Source: an uncultured Rhodoferax sp. (GTDB lineage Bacteria > Pseudomonadota > Gammaproteobacteria > Burkholderiales > Burkholderiaceae_C). Taken from it: a stretch of DNA of 6,422 bases. Below are positions 1-6,024 of this stretch, one piece after another (the first letter of the stretch is position 1; every line of letters starts with the position of its first letter). The stretch covers positions 1 to 6,422 of the forward strand of contig CAKZJN010000181.1 of assembly GCA_936943465.1 (NCBI GenBank). The letters are read 5' to 3'. A model generated the notes under the pieces. The model was not told the origin of the DNA. It was given only the letters and a program-made list of their open reading frames with translations, and did no database searches. Both the position numbers and the translations under genes were made by a program.

Positions 1-445
1 GGCCTGGGCCTCGCCTTTGGGGCCGGCGCGCATGCGCTTTTTCGGGCTGGACATTTACGACGCGCGCTTGTGGGTGGCGCCAGGCTTCAAGGCGTCCGAT
101 TACGCCCAAAGCCCGCTGGCGCTGGAACTGACCTATTTCCGCAACCTGAGCGGACGGGCCATTGCCGAACGTTCGCTCAAGGAAATGCAGCGCCAGGGCG
201 CCATGTCCGCCGAGCAGGAAAAGGCCTGGCTGGCCGCCATGCTGCAGGCCTTTCCCGACGTGAAGTCGGGCGACCGCATTGTGGGCGCACACACGCCGGG
301 CAACGGCGCGCGCTTCTGGCACAACGGGCAGGCCCGGGCGGCCATGCGCGACGCCGACTTCAGCCGGAGCTTCTTTGGCATCTGGCTGTCGGAAGCCACC
401 AGCGAACCGCAACTGCGTGCGCGCCTGCTTGGGCTGGCTCCATGA
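1..445 (+). CDS. Chalcone isomerase-like family protein, 5' truncated by the window edge
   Basis: The reading frame is open from base 2 to a TGA at 443-445, giving 147 visible residues. The true start and any signal peptide lie outside the window; a TTG at 17 and an ATG at 32 fall inside the domain and are unlikely starts. The protein resembles bacterial chalcone-isomerase-like proteins (Chalcone_3 type): a 'FFGLDIYDARLWV' strand near the visible N-terminus, a 'GDRIVGAHTPG' segment in the middle, and a C-terminal 'SFFGIWLSEATSEPQLR' helix. Bacterial members are usually about 180-190 residues and exported, so roughly 35-45 residues are probably missing. The family shares a fold with plant chalcone isomerases and fatty-acid-binding proteins, but flavonoid isomerisation is not expected here. 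A lipid or fatty-acid ligand is an inference supported only by the cluster context. Its stop codon overlaps the start of the transporter gene (ATGA). Confidence 0.85.
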   Translation, partial: AWASPLGPARMRFFGLDIYDARLWVAPGFKASDYAQSPLALELTYFRNLSGRAIAERSLKEMQRQGAMSAEQEKAWLAAMLQAFPDVKSGDRIVGAHTPGNGARFWHNGQARAAMRDADFSRSFFGIWLSEATSEPQLRARLLGLAP

Positions 446-1749
446 CCGCATTGGCAGCACGGCCTCCTTCCGCGCCTGCAGGAGCGGCATCGGAAACCAT
501 CGTTCCTGCCGGAGGCTGGCGCTATGGCCTGATGGGCTTTCCGCTGGCGTTTGTGGCACTGCCGCTGTACGTGGTGTTGCCGCACTTTTATGCGCAAAGT
601 TTTGGCGTGCCACTGGCAGCGCTGGGTGCGTTGTTGCTAGGCGTGCGGCTGCTGGATGCATTTATTGACCCGCTGCTGGGGCGCTGGTGCGACCGGCTCT
701 ACGCCCGGTCCGGCACGTCGGCGCTGCGATGGGCCGCCGTGCTCTCGGTGGCGATGGTGCTGGGCTTTGTGTCGCTGTTTTTCCCGCCGGTGCAGGCGAT
801 GCCCGAGTTGCTCGTCTGGGCAGGCGCGGGGCTGCTACTCACCACCATTGCCTACAGCGCGCTCACCATCCTGCACCAGTCCTGGGGTGCCCGCTGGGGC
901 GGCGATGCGGTGCAGCGCAGCCGCATCGTGGCGTGGCGCGAGGGCTGTGGTGTGCTCGGCGTCGTCACCGCCTCGGTGGCACCCGGTGTGCTCGGCTGGA
1001 CCGGAACCAGCCTGCTATTTGCCACCGCGTTGACCTGCGCCTATGCCGCTTGGCGGCGCGCTCCGGCACCGGATCTGCTTCCAACCGACACGGGCCGACA
1101 AGCGACTGCCAGCGCCCTCTGGCATCCTTTTTCGAAACCCCGCTTTCGCCGCCTGCTGCTGGTGTTTCTGGTCAATGGCATTGCCAGCGCGGTGCCGGCC
1201 ACGCTGGTGCTGTTCTTTGTACAAGACCGGCTGCAGGTGCCAGCCAGCCAGCAAAGCCTGTTTTTGGGCGCTTACTTTGTGAGTGCGGCGCTGGCCATTC
1301 CATTCTGGCTGCGCTGCGTGCCGCGTATCGGCATGGGCCGCACCTGGGGCGTGGGCATGCTGCTGTCGGTGGCGACCTTTCTTTTTGCAGCGCAGTTGGG
1401 TGCGGGCGATAGCAGCGCCTTTGTGGTCGTGTGTGTGTTGTCCGGCGCGGCGCTCGGCACCGACCTGGCTTTACCCGCCGCCCTGCTGGCCGGCGTGATT
1501 GCCGAGGACGGCGACCAGGGGCAAGCCGAGGGGCTGTACTTCGGCTGGTGGAATTTCGTCACCAAGCTCAATCTGGCGTTGGCCGCCGGTCTGGCGCTGC
1601 CCGCTCTGCAGGCCTGGGGCTATGCGCCCGGGGCACGCAACGAAGAAGCCCTGCAGGCCCTGACCTTTGCCTATTGCCTGCTGCCCTGCGCCCTCAAGAC
1701 GCTGGCAGCAGCCTTGCTGTACGGCCTCATTCTCCGGAAAGAACCATGA
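442..1749 (+). CDS. MFS transporter, GPH (glycoside-pentoside-hexuronide:cation symporter)-like
   Basis: A 435-residue integral inner-membrane protein of a length normal for a 12-helix MFS carrier. The ATG at 442 overlaps the previous stop as ATGA. The frame stays open further upstream, but that stretch overlaps the chalcone-isomerase-like gene and is not membrane-like. After a roughly 25-residue N-terminal tail come repeated hydrophobic segments. The loop after the second helix reads 'DAFIDPLLGRWCDR' (residues 72-85), the D-x3-DP-x2-G-x3-DR signature of the GPH/MelB branch. A polar linker at about residues 205-235 separates the two six-helix halves, and a conserved-looking 'GLYFGWWNFVTKLNLALA' lies in the C-terminal half. 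GPH members classically co-transport sugars with cations. Members placed in lipid-modification clusters like this one have no established substrate that I know of, so the solute cannot be named. It ends in another ATGA overlap with the lipoprotein gene. Confidence 0.9.
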   Translation: MTALAARPPSAPAGAASETIVPAGGWRYGLMGFPLAFVALPLYVVLPHFYAQSFGVPLAALGALLLGVRLLDAFIDPLLGRWCDRLYARSGTSALRWAAVLSVAMVLGFVSLFFPPVQAMPELLVWAGAGLLLTTIAYSALTILHQSWGARWGGDAVQRSRIVAWREGCGVLGVVTASVAPGVLGWTGTSLLFATALTCAYAAWRRAPAPDLLPTDTGRQATASALWHPFSKPRFRRLLLVFLVNGIASAVPATLVLFFVQDRLQVPASQQSLFLGAYFVSAALAIPFWLRCVPRIGMGRTWGVGMLLSVATFLFAAQLGAGDSSAFVVVCVLSGAALGTDLALPAALLAGVIAEDGDQGQAEGLYFGWWNFVTKLNLALAAGLALPALQAWGYAPGARNEEALQALTFAYCLLPCALKTLAAALLYGLILRKEP

Positions 1750-2294
1750 ATAAAAGATCTCCTAGACGCTTCCTGCTTGTCGGCCTCGCCGCCGTTTCCA
1801 TCGGCCTGCTGGCCGGTTGCTCCACACCGAAGGTGGAGCAATACGCACAGGAAAAACCGGTGCTCGACCTGACGCAGTATTTCAACGGCAGGCTGGATGC
1901 CTATGGCATCTTCACCGACCGCTCGGGCGCGGTCGTCAAGCGCTTTACCGTGGTGATGGACTGCCAGTGGTCAGGCAATGAAGGCACGCTGGATGAAGAC
2001 TTCACCTACTCTGATGGCAGCAAACAGCGCCGCGTCTGGCGCCTCACCCGCTTGGGCGACGGCCGCTTTACGGGAAGGGCCGACGATGTGGAGGGAGTCG
2101 CCCAGGGGGAGGTTCGCGGCAACGCGTTCCACTGGACCTACACGCTCAACCTGCCGGTGGATGGCCGGGTGGTGGCGGTGCAGTTCGACGACTGGATGTA
2201 CCTGATGAATGACAAGGTGATGCTCAACAAGGCCAGCATGCGCAAGTGGGGCATTGAACTGGGCGAAGTGACTTTGTCGTTTGTGAAACGCTAA
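1746..2294 (+). CDS. DUF3833 family lipoprotein
   Basis: A 182-residue predicted lipoprotein. The ATG at 1746 overlaps the transporter stop (ATGA) and begins a textbook lipoprotein signal: basic residues K3, R4, R7, R8, a hydrophobic core, then the lipobox L22-A23-G24-C25. Signal peptidase II cleavage before C25 would leave about 158 residues. Serine at +2 (not aspartate) favours sorting to the outer membrane. The mature part matches DUF3833 as I know the family: 'FNGRLDAYGIFTDRSG', 'VVMDCQWSGNEGTLDE', 'RVWRLTRLGDGRFTGRADDV' and a C-terminal 'FDDWMYLMNDKVMLNKASM'. The compact beta-rich body suggests a lipocalin-like barrel, but that is inference. No biochemical function is established to my knowledge. 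The first codons (AAT AAA AGA TCT CCT AGA) are AT-rich and use AGA, unlike the rest of the gene, a common feature of translation starts. A 13-base gap separates it from the SDR gene. Confidence 0.9.
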   Translation: MNKRSPRRFLLVGLAAVSIGLLAGCSTPKVEQYAQEKPVLDLTQYFNGRLDAYGIFTDRSGAVVKRFTVVMDCQWSGNEGTLDEDFTYSDGSKQRRVWRLTRLGDGRFTGRADDVEGVAQGEVRGNAFHWTYTLNLPVDGRVVAVQFDDWMYLMNDKVMLNKASMRKWGIELGEVTLSFVKR

Positions 2295-2307
2295 AGCGGA
2301 TTCGTTC

Positions 2308-3087
2308 ATGCCCTGGTTCCACCCCGCCAACCCGCCCCTGTCCGACTGGCACGGAAAAACCGTCTGGATCGTCGGTGCCAGCAGCGGCATTGGCGAGGCC
2401 ACCGCCAGTGCCTTGCATGCCCAAGGCGCGCGGGTGATCGTTTCCGCGCGAAACCTTGACGCCCTGCAGGCCTTCACCCTGCGCCATCCGGGGGCCGAGG
2501 CGCTGGCGCTGGATGCCACCGACGCCGACGCGGTGCAGCGCGCTGCGCATCTGGTGACGGCCCGGGGCCGCCTGGACTGCGTGGTGTATTGCGCCGGCCA
2601 CTACAACGCCATGCGGGCCACTGCGATCGACCTGACCGACGCGCTGCGCCATATGGAGGTGAATTACTCCGGCGCGCTGTACCTGCTGGCGGCCGTGCTG
2701 CCCCTGCTGCGATCCCAGGGCGTCGGCCATGTGAGCCTGGTCGGCAGTGTGGCGGGCTACCGGGGCCTTCCCAACAGCATCGCCTACGGGCCGAGCAAGG
2801 CGGCGCTGATTCAATTGGCAGAGTCGCTGTATCTGGACTTGCAGGGCACGGGCATCGGCGTGTCGCTGATCAATCCGGGGTTTGTGCAAACCCCGTTGAC
2901 CGCCAAAAACAGCTTCCACATGCCGGCGCTGATCCAGCCGCGCGATGCGGCGCAGGCCATCCTGAAGGGTTGGGCTGCCGGCGATTTTGAAATCCATTTC
3001 CCCAAGCGCTTTACGCTGGGGCTTAAGCTGTTGCGCTTGTTGTCCTACCGGGCCTATTTTTCACTGGTCAGCCGAGCCACCGCATGA
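2308..3087 (+). CDS. Short-chain dehydrogenase/reductase (SDR), classical type
   Basis: A 259-residue Rossmann-fold NAD(P)-dependent oxidoreductase of normal length for a classical SDR. The cofactor-binding glycine motif is 'VGASSGIG' (residues 22-29), with V replacing the usual T. R48 after the second strand resembles an NADPH-preferring arrangement. 'YCAG' (residues 94-97) stands where NNAG is typical. The catalytic tetrad appears complete: N119, S147, Y160 and K164 (Y-G-P-S-K). 'NPGFVQTPLT' (189-198) matches the usual PG motif after the active site. It should be cytoplasmic and reduce a carbonyl or oxidise an alcohol; the substrate cannot be read from the sequence. The start at 2308 is 13 bases after the lipoprotein stop with only a weak Shine-Dalgarno (GGA about 6-8 bases upstream). 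Its stop overlaps the next gene's ATG (ATGA), so the two products are likely made together. Confidence 0.92.
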   Translation: MPWFHPANPPLSDWHGKTVWIVGASSGIGEATASALHAQGARVIVSARNLDALQAFTLRHPGAEALALDATDADAVQRAAHLVTARGRLDCVVYCAGHYNAMRATAIDLTDALRHMEVNYSGALYLLAAVLPLLRSQGVGHVSLVGSVAGYRGLPNSIAYGPSKAALIQLAESLYLDLQGTGIGVSLINPGFVQTPLTAKNSFHMPALIQPRDAAQAILKGWAAGDFEIHFPKRFTLGLKLLRLLSYRAYFSLVSRATA

Positions 3088-3542
3088 ACGCAAACCCTTC
3101 CCCCACGCCCGACTGCAGCCAGGCGGCATCGGCACTGGCGCACTTTTTCGAGACGCTCAGCCCGGACAGCCTGCGTGATCTGCCACGGCATTACGCCCCG
3201 GACGCGCGCTTCAAGGACCCGTTCAATGAAGTCACCGGCATCCCGGCGATTCACGCTATTTTTGAGCACATGTTCCGGCAGTTGGTGGCGCCGCGCTTCG
3301 TGGTGACGCGCCAGGTGGTGCAGGGCGCGCAGTGCTTTATGACCTGGGATTTTCAGTTTGGCTTCAAGGGCGATCAGCCGGAAAAGCTGCAAACCATTCG
3401 CGGCGCGACCCACCTGGAGTTTTCAGCCACAGGGCAAGTCACGCTGCACCGCGATTACTGGGATGCGGCGGAAGAACTGTACGAAAAGCTGCCCGGCATT
3501 GGCGCACTGATGCGCTGGCTGAAACGCCGAGCGCGGGGCTAA
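3084..3542 (+). CDS. Nuclear transport factor 2 (NTF2)/SnoaL-like family protein
   Basis: A 152-residue soluble protein without a signal peptide. It has the look of the NTF2-like alpha+beta cone fold: an N-terminal helix around 'ALAHFFETLSPDSL', then 'HYAPDARFKDPFNEVTG', where the acidic/aromatic motif usually lines the pocket. A helix 'IHAIFEHMF' and long beta strands with 'CFMTWDFQFGF' follow, and the C-terminus is 'HRDYWDAAEELYEKLPGIG'. This ending is typical of NTF2-family proteins that neighbour SDR and flavin amine oxidase genes in light- or oxidative-stress clusters (from general knowledge). NTF2-fold proteins can be enzymes (isomerases, epoxide hydrolases, cyclases) or non-catalytic binders; no specific catalytic residue can be assigned. 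Its ATG overlaps the SDR stop (ATGA). It is the last gene of the operon and ends 10 bases from a convergent small gene. Confidence 0.85.
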   Translation: MNANPSPTPDCSQAASALAHFFETLSPDSLRDLPRHYAPDARFKDPFNEVTGIPAIHAIFEHMFRQLVAPRFVVTRQVVQGAQCFMTWDFQFGFKGDQPEKLQTIRGATHLEFSATGQVTLHRDYWDAAEELYEKLPGIGALMRWLKRRARG

Positions 3543-3552
3543 GCCTGCTACT

Positions 3553-3759
3553 TTAGGCGCCGTGCATGGCGCTGGGTTGGAAGTCCACGTTGCGTTTGGG
3601 CTCCCACCAGGCGCGCAGGGACTCGAAAATGCTGCGGCATCCCGCACACCGGTACGCCCCGGAAGGACGCAAGGCACCCGAAGCATCGCGCTCGATCACC
3701 CGCTGGTAGCTCGGCGTTCCACACTTGTGGCACTTGTAATGGGTTTTGTAGTTCACCAT
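3553..3759 (-). CDS. Small two-CxxC zinc-ribbon protein, function unknown
   Basis: I do not recognise a named family, but a real small gene is likely. From the ATG at 3759 it encodes 68 residues with two CxxC knuckles, C10-H-K-C13 and C38-A-G-C41, separated by 24 residues. That is the layout of a zinc ribbon. Around them are basic and aromatic residues (YKTHYK, then RAWWEPKR at 49-56) and a short hydrophilic tail. The pattern suggests a cytoplasmic zinc-binding protein touching nucleic acid or a partner protein; this is inference. The start is uncertain: the frame also contains an in-frame ATG at 3792 (79 residues) and a TTG at 3870 (105 residues). No clear Shine-Dalgarno precedes any of them. 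I chose 3759 because the sequence just upstream is AT-rich and intergenic in character, and because the conserved-looking part begins there. The gene converges on the NTF2-like gene with a 10-base gap. Confidence 0.65.
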   Translation of the reverse strand: MVNYKTHYKCHKCGTPSYQRVIERDASGALRPSGAYRCAGCRSIFESLRAWWEPKRNVDFQPSAMHGA

Positions 3760-3781
3760 AGGAAGGGAACTGTACTTTTTT
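3748..3781 (+). terminator. Weak hairpin plus T6 run, candidate + strand terminator
   Basis: On the + strand, GTAGTTC (3748-3754) can pair with GAACT-g-TAC (3767-3775, one bulged G) around a 12-base loop, followed at once by TTTTTT (3776-3781). That is the layout of an intrinsic terminator, although the stem is AT-rich and weak. If used, it would end read-through from the five-gene operon about 200 bases past the NTF2-like stop, making the operon transcript antisense to the whole small zinc-ribbon gene. On the - strand the same hairpin places that gene's ATG in its loop. Confidence 0.25.
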
Positions 3782-3889
3782 GCGATCGTCATGGCGAGTC
3801 GATTTTTGTAATGCGATGTAAGGCCCGAGCCTATCGCGCACGATCCAACGCCCGCGAATGCATTGTTCAACCAGGAACTTTTTTAAACG

Positions 3890-3910
3890 GGCGTCAGGCG
3901 AGCTGACGCC
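3890..3910 (-). terminator. GC-rich hairpin downstream of the glutathione transferase gene, candidate terminator
   Basis: A perfect 8-bp inverted repeat, GGCGTCAG (3890-3897) and CTGACGCC (3903-3910), with a 5-base loop, begins 14 bases after the transferase stop codon as read on the - strand. The stem is followed on the - strand by CGTTTAAAAAA, so the T tract is only three bases long. This is a credible but imperfect intrinsic terminator separating the transferase from the small zinc-ribbon gene. Confidence 0.45.
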
Positions 3911-3924
3911 GGTATCGCGCGGGT

Positions 3925-4539
3925 TTAGGCCGGAACGGTGTCCGCAAAACTCGCACGTTGCATCAGTTTGTCGTGCAGTTTGACCAGATTGGGATACTCC
4001 GTTCGCCAGGCCAATTCCGGGAAACGGAAGTCCAGATAGCCCAACGCACAACCCACCGCAATATCCGCCAGCGTCAGGTGAATGCCTGAGCAATACGGCT
4101 TGTCGCCCAGACCCAGGCTCATGGCCTTGAGGGCATCGTTGACCTTCACGATCTGGCGGTCAATCCAGGCCTGGCTGCGCTGCTCCGCCGTGCGTCCGGC
4201 CCAGGTCGCCTCCAGGCGCGCCAGAATGGCTGCATCCAACACGCCGTCGGCCAGTGCTTCCCAGGTCTTGATTTCGGCGCGCTCGCGCCCGACCACCGGA
4301 ATCAGTTTGCCTACGGGCGACAGGGTGTCGAGGTATTCCACGATGACGCGGGAATCAAACAGCGCCTCGCCGGCTTCCATGACCAGGCAGGGCACCTTGC
4401 CCAGAGGGTTGGCACTGGAGATGGAGGTGGCGTCCGACCAAACGTCTTCCACCACATAGCTGTAGTCCAGTTTTTTTTCCGCCATCACTACGCGCACCTT
4501 GCGAACGTAGGGACTGGTGCTGGATCCGATAAGTTTCAT
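3925..4539 (-). CDS. Glutathione S-transferase family protein, YibF-like
   Basis: A 204-residue cytosolic glutathione transferase-like protein. The N-terminal thioredoxin fold starts 'MKLIGSSTSPYVRKVR', with S9 in the position of the catalytic serine of E. coli YibF-type enzymes. 'NPLGKVP' (44-50) supplies the cis-proline (P50) and 'FDS' (61-63) supplies the glutathione gamma-glutamyl contact. The all-helical C-terminal domain contains the N-capping box T156-L-A-D159 followed by 'GYLDFRFPELAW'. Overall similarity and length (YibF is 202 residues) point to YibF or a close paralogue. The physiological substrate of this group is not established. The frame extends upstream to 4710, but the ATG at 4539 is preferred because AGGG lies 5 bases before it and family members start with MKL. 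It is divergent from purB across 95 bases and probably transcribed alone. Confidence 0.92.
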   Translation of the reverse strand: MKLIGSSTSPYVRKVRVVMAEKKLDYSYVVEDVWSDATSISSANPLGKVPCLVMEAGEALFDSRVIVEYLDTLSPVGKLIPVVGRERAEIKTWEALADGVLDAAILARLEATWAGRTAEQRSQAWIDRQIVKVNDALKAMSLGLGDKPYCSGIHLTLADIAVGCALGYLDFRFPELAWRTEYPNLVKLHDKLMQRASFADTVPA

Positions 4540-4558
4540 GACTTCCCTGGCAATAAGT

Positions 4559-4578
4559 ATGGATCCCATTCTATCCAT
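4559..4578. promoter_or_regulatory. Inverted repeat overlapping a candidate -10 of the transferase gene
   Basis: In the 95-base divergent region, ATGGAT (4559-4564) and ATCCAT (4573-4578) form a 6-base inverted repeat with an 8-base spacer. On the - strand, TAGAAT (4573-4568, five of six matches to TATAAT) lies inside it and would start transcription about 20 bases upstream of the transferase ATG. No good -35 is visible 17 bases further up. The repeat could be an operator, but a repeat this short may also be chance. Confidence 0.25.
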
Positions 4579-4622
4579 TGGGTGGGCACCTGCAGGACCT
4601 CGGAGCAGGGTGGCGCACAACC

Positions 4623-4628
4623 TACAAT
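4623..4628 (+). promoter_or_regulatory. Candidate -10 element of purB (TACAAT)
   Basis: TACAAT matches the sigma-70 -10 consensus at five of six bases and ends six bases before the purB ATG at 4635. A start site at the usual distance would fall at or next to the ATG, giving a leaderless or nearly leaderless mRNA. This fits the absence of any Shine-Dalgarno sequence in the 20 bases before the ATG; the nearest purine-rich stretch, GGGTGG, is about 20 bases or more away. The -35 region (about 4600-4605, TCGGAG) is poor, so the call stays tentative. Confidence 0.4.
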
Positions 4629-4634
4629 CGATGC

Positions 4635-6014
4635 ATGACTTTCTCCCCCATTTCCGCCCTCTCGCCCCTGGACGGCCGCTACGCCGCCAAACTTGCAACC
4701 CTGCGCCCACTGACGAGTGAACTCGGCTACATGCACCGCCGCGTGCAGGTTGAAGTGGCCTGGTTCATTGCCTTGAGCGATGCCGGTTTTGCTGAGTTCA
4801 AGCCCCTGAGCCCCGGAGCACGTACTTACTTGCTGGGACTGGTGAAGAATTTTTCCGAAGCCGACGGCGAAGCCATCAAGACCATCGAAAAAACCACCAA
4901 CCACGATGTGAAGGCGGTGGAATACTGGATCAAGTCCAAATTTGAGGCACGCCCCGAACTGCAGCACGCGGAAGAGTTTGTGCACTTTGCCTGCACCAGC
5001 GAAGACATCAACAACACCAGCCACGCCCTGCAAATCCGGGCCTCGCGCGACCTGGTCATCCTGCCGCTGCTGGACAAGGTGATTTTGAAACTGCGGGACA
5101 TGGCGCACGCCTATGCCGACGTGCCTATGCTGAGCCGCACCCACGGCCAGACCGCCAGCCCCACCACCGTGGGCAAAGAAATGGCCAACGTGGTGGTGCG
5201 CTTGCAAGGCGCCTGCGACCGCATTGCCGCCGTGAAAATTTTGGCCAAGATGAACGGCGCGGTGGGCAACTACAACGCCCACCTGTCGGCCTGGCCCGAT
5301 TTTGACTGGGAGTCCTTCAGCAAGAAGGTGATCGAGACTCCCGAGCCGCTGGGTCTGGGCCTGACCTTTCAGCCCTACAGCATCCAGATTGAGCCGCACG
5401 ATTACATGGCCGAGCTGTTCGATGCGGTGGCCCGCGCCAACACGATTCTGGTGGACCTGTCGCGCGACATCTGGGGCTATGTGTCGCTCGGCTATTTCAA
5501 ACAAAAGCTGCGCGACGGCGAAGTGGGCTCCAGCACCATGCCGCACAAGGTCAACCCGATTGACTTTGAAAACGCCGAGGGCAACCTGGGCCTGGCCAAC
5601 GCATTGCTGCGCCACCTGGCCGAAAAGCTGCCGGTGTCGCGCTGGCAGCGTGACCTGACCGACTCCACCGTGCTGCGCAACATGGGCGTGGCGCTGGGCT
5701 ATGCCGCGCTGTCTTACCAGTCGCTCATGACCGGCCTGAACAAGCTCGAGATCAACAAGGCCGCGATTGCCGAAGACCTGGACGCTTCGTGGGAAGTGCT
5801 GGCCGAGCCGATTCAAACCGTGATGCGCCGCTTTGGCCTGCCGCAGCCCTACGAGCAACTCAAGAAGTTCACCCGCGGCGAGGCCATGACCAAGGACCTG
5901 ATGCGCGGCTTTATCGCCGGGCTGGACCTGCCGCAAGCGGAAAAAGACCGGCTGCTGGAAATGACGCCAGCTTCTTACACCGGCAAAGCCGCAGAACTCG
6001 CCAAGCGCGTCTAA
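4635..6014 (+). CDS. purB: Adenylosuccinate lyase
   Basis: A 459-residue cytoplasmic enzyme of the fumarase/aspartase superfamily, close to the E. coli PurB length (456). It acts twice in purine metabolism: it releases fumarate from SAICAR to give AICAR, and from adenylosuccinate to give AMP. Visible signatures are the N-terminal 'LSPLDGRYA', the 'TSEDINNT' segment (from T121), 'RTHGQTASPTTVGKEMANV' with H170 as the expected general acid, and the signature loop 'GSSTMPHKVNP' (298-308), which carries the catalytic serine. The C-terminal part 'WEVLAEPIQTVMRR' closely follows E. coli PurB. Active enzyme is a homotetramer with shared sites (family knowledge). The start at 4635 gives the family N-terminus MTFSPISALSPLDGRY; an in-frame upstream TTG at 4578 would add 19 residues unlike the family. 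No key residue looks altered. Confidence 0.98.
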   Translation: MTFSPISALSPLDGRYAAKLATLRPLTSELGYMHRRVQVEVAWFIALSDAGFAEFKPLSPGARTYLLGLVKNFSEADGEAIKTIEKTTNHDVKAVEYWIKSKFEARPELQHAEEFVHFACTSEDINNTSHALQIRASRDLVILPLLDKVILKLRDMAHAYADVPMLSRTHGQTASPTTVGKEMANVVVRLQGACDRIAAVKILAKMNGAVGNYNAHLSAWPDFDWESFSKKVIETPEPLGLGLTFQPYSIQIEPHDYMAELFDAVARANTILVDLSRDIWGYVSLGYFKQKLRDGEVGSSTMPHKVNPIDFENAEGNLGLANALLRHLAEKLPVSRWQRDLTDSTVLRNMGVALGYAALSYQSLMTGLNKLEINKAAIAEDLDASWEVLAEPIQTVMRRFGLPQPYEQLKKFTRGEAMTKDLMRGFIAGLDLPQAEKDRLLEMTPASYTGKAAELAKRV

Positions 6015-6024
6015 GTCAGTCGAT

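Noticed and set aside
70..441. Upstream extension of the MFS transporter frame
   Set aside because: It overlaps the chalcone-isomerase-like coding sequence, is Arg-rich and non-membrane in character, and the ATGA overlap at 442 gives a normal MFS N-terminus.
2224..2997. 257-codon open frame on the - strand antisense to the SDR gene
   Set aside because: It is rich in Arg/Gln/His with no domain, and lies opposite an SDR with an intact catalytic tetrad; it is an artefact of high GC codon usage.
3562..3906. 114-codon + strand frame across the zinc-ribbon gene and the following gap
   Set aside because: It has no recognisable motif and lies antisense to the frame carrying the paired CxxC motifs, which is the more credible coding strand.
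4540..4710. Longer start for the glutathione transferase gene
   Set aside because: It would overlap the purB start and add 57 residues unlike any transferase N-terminus; the ATG at 4539 has an AGGG ribosome site and the expected MKL start.
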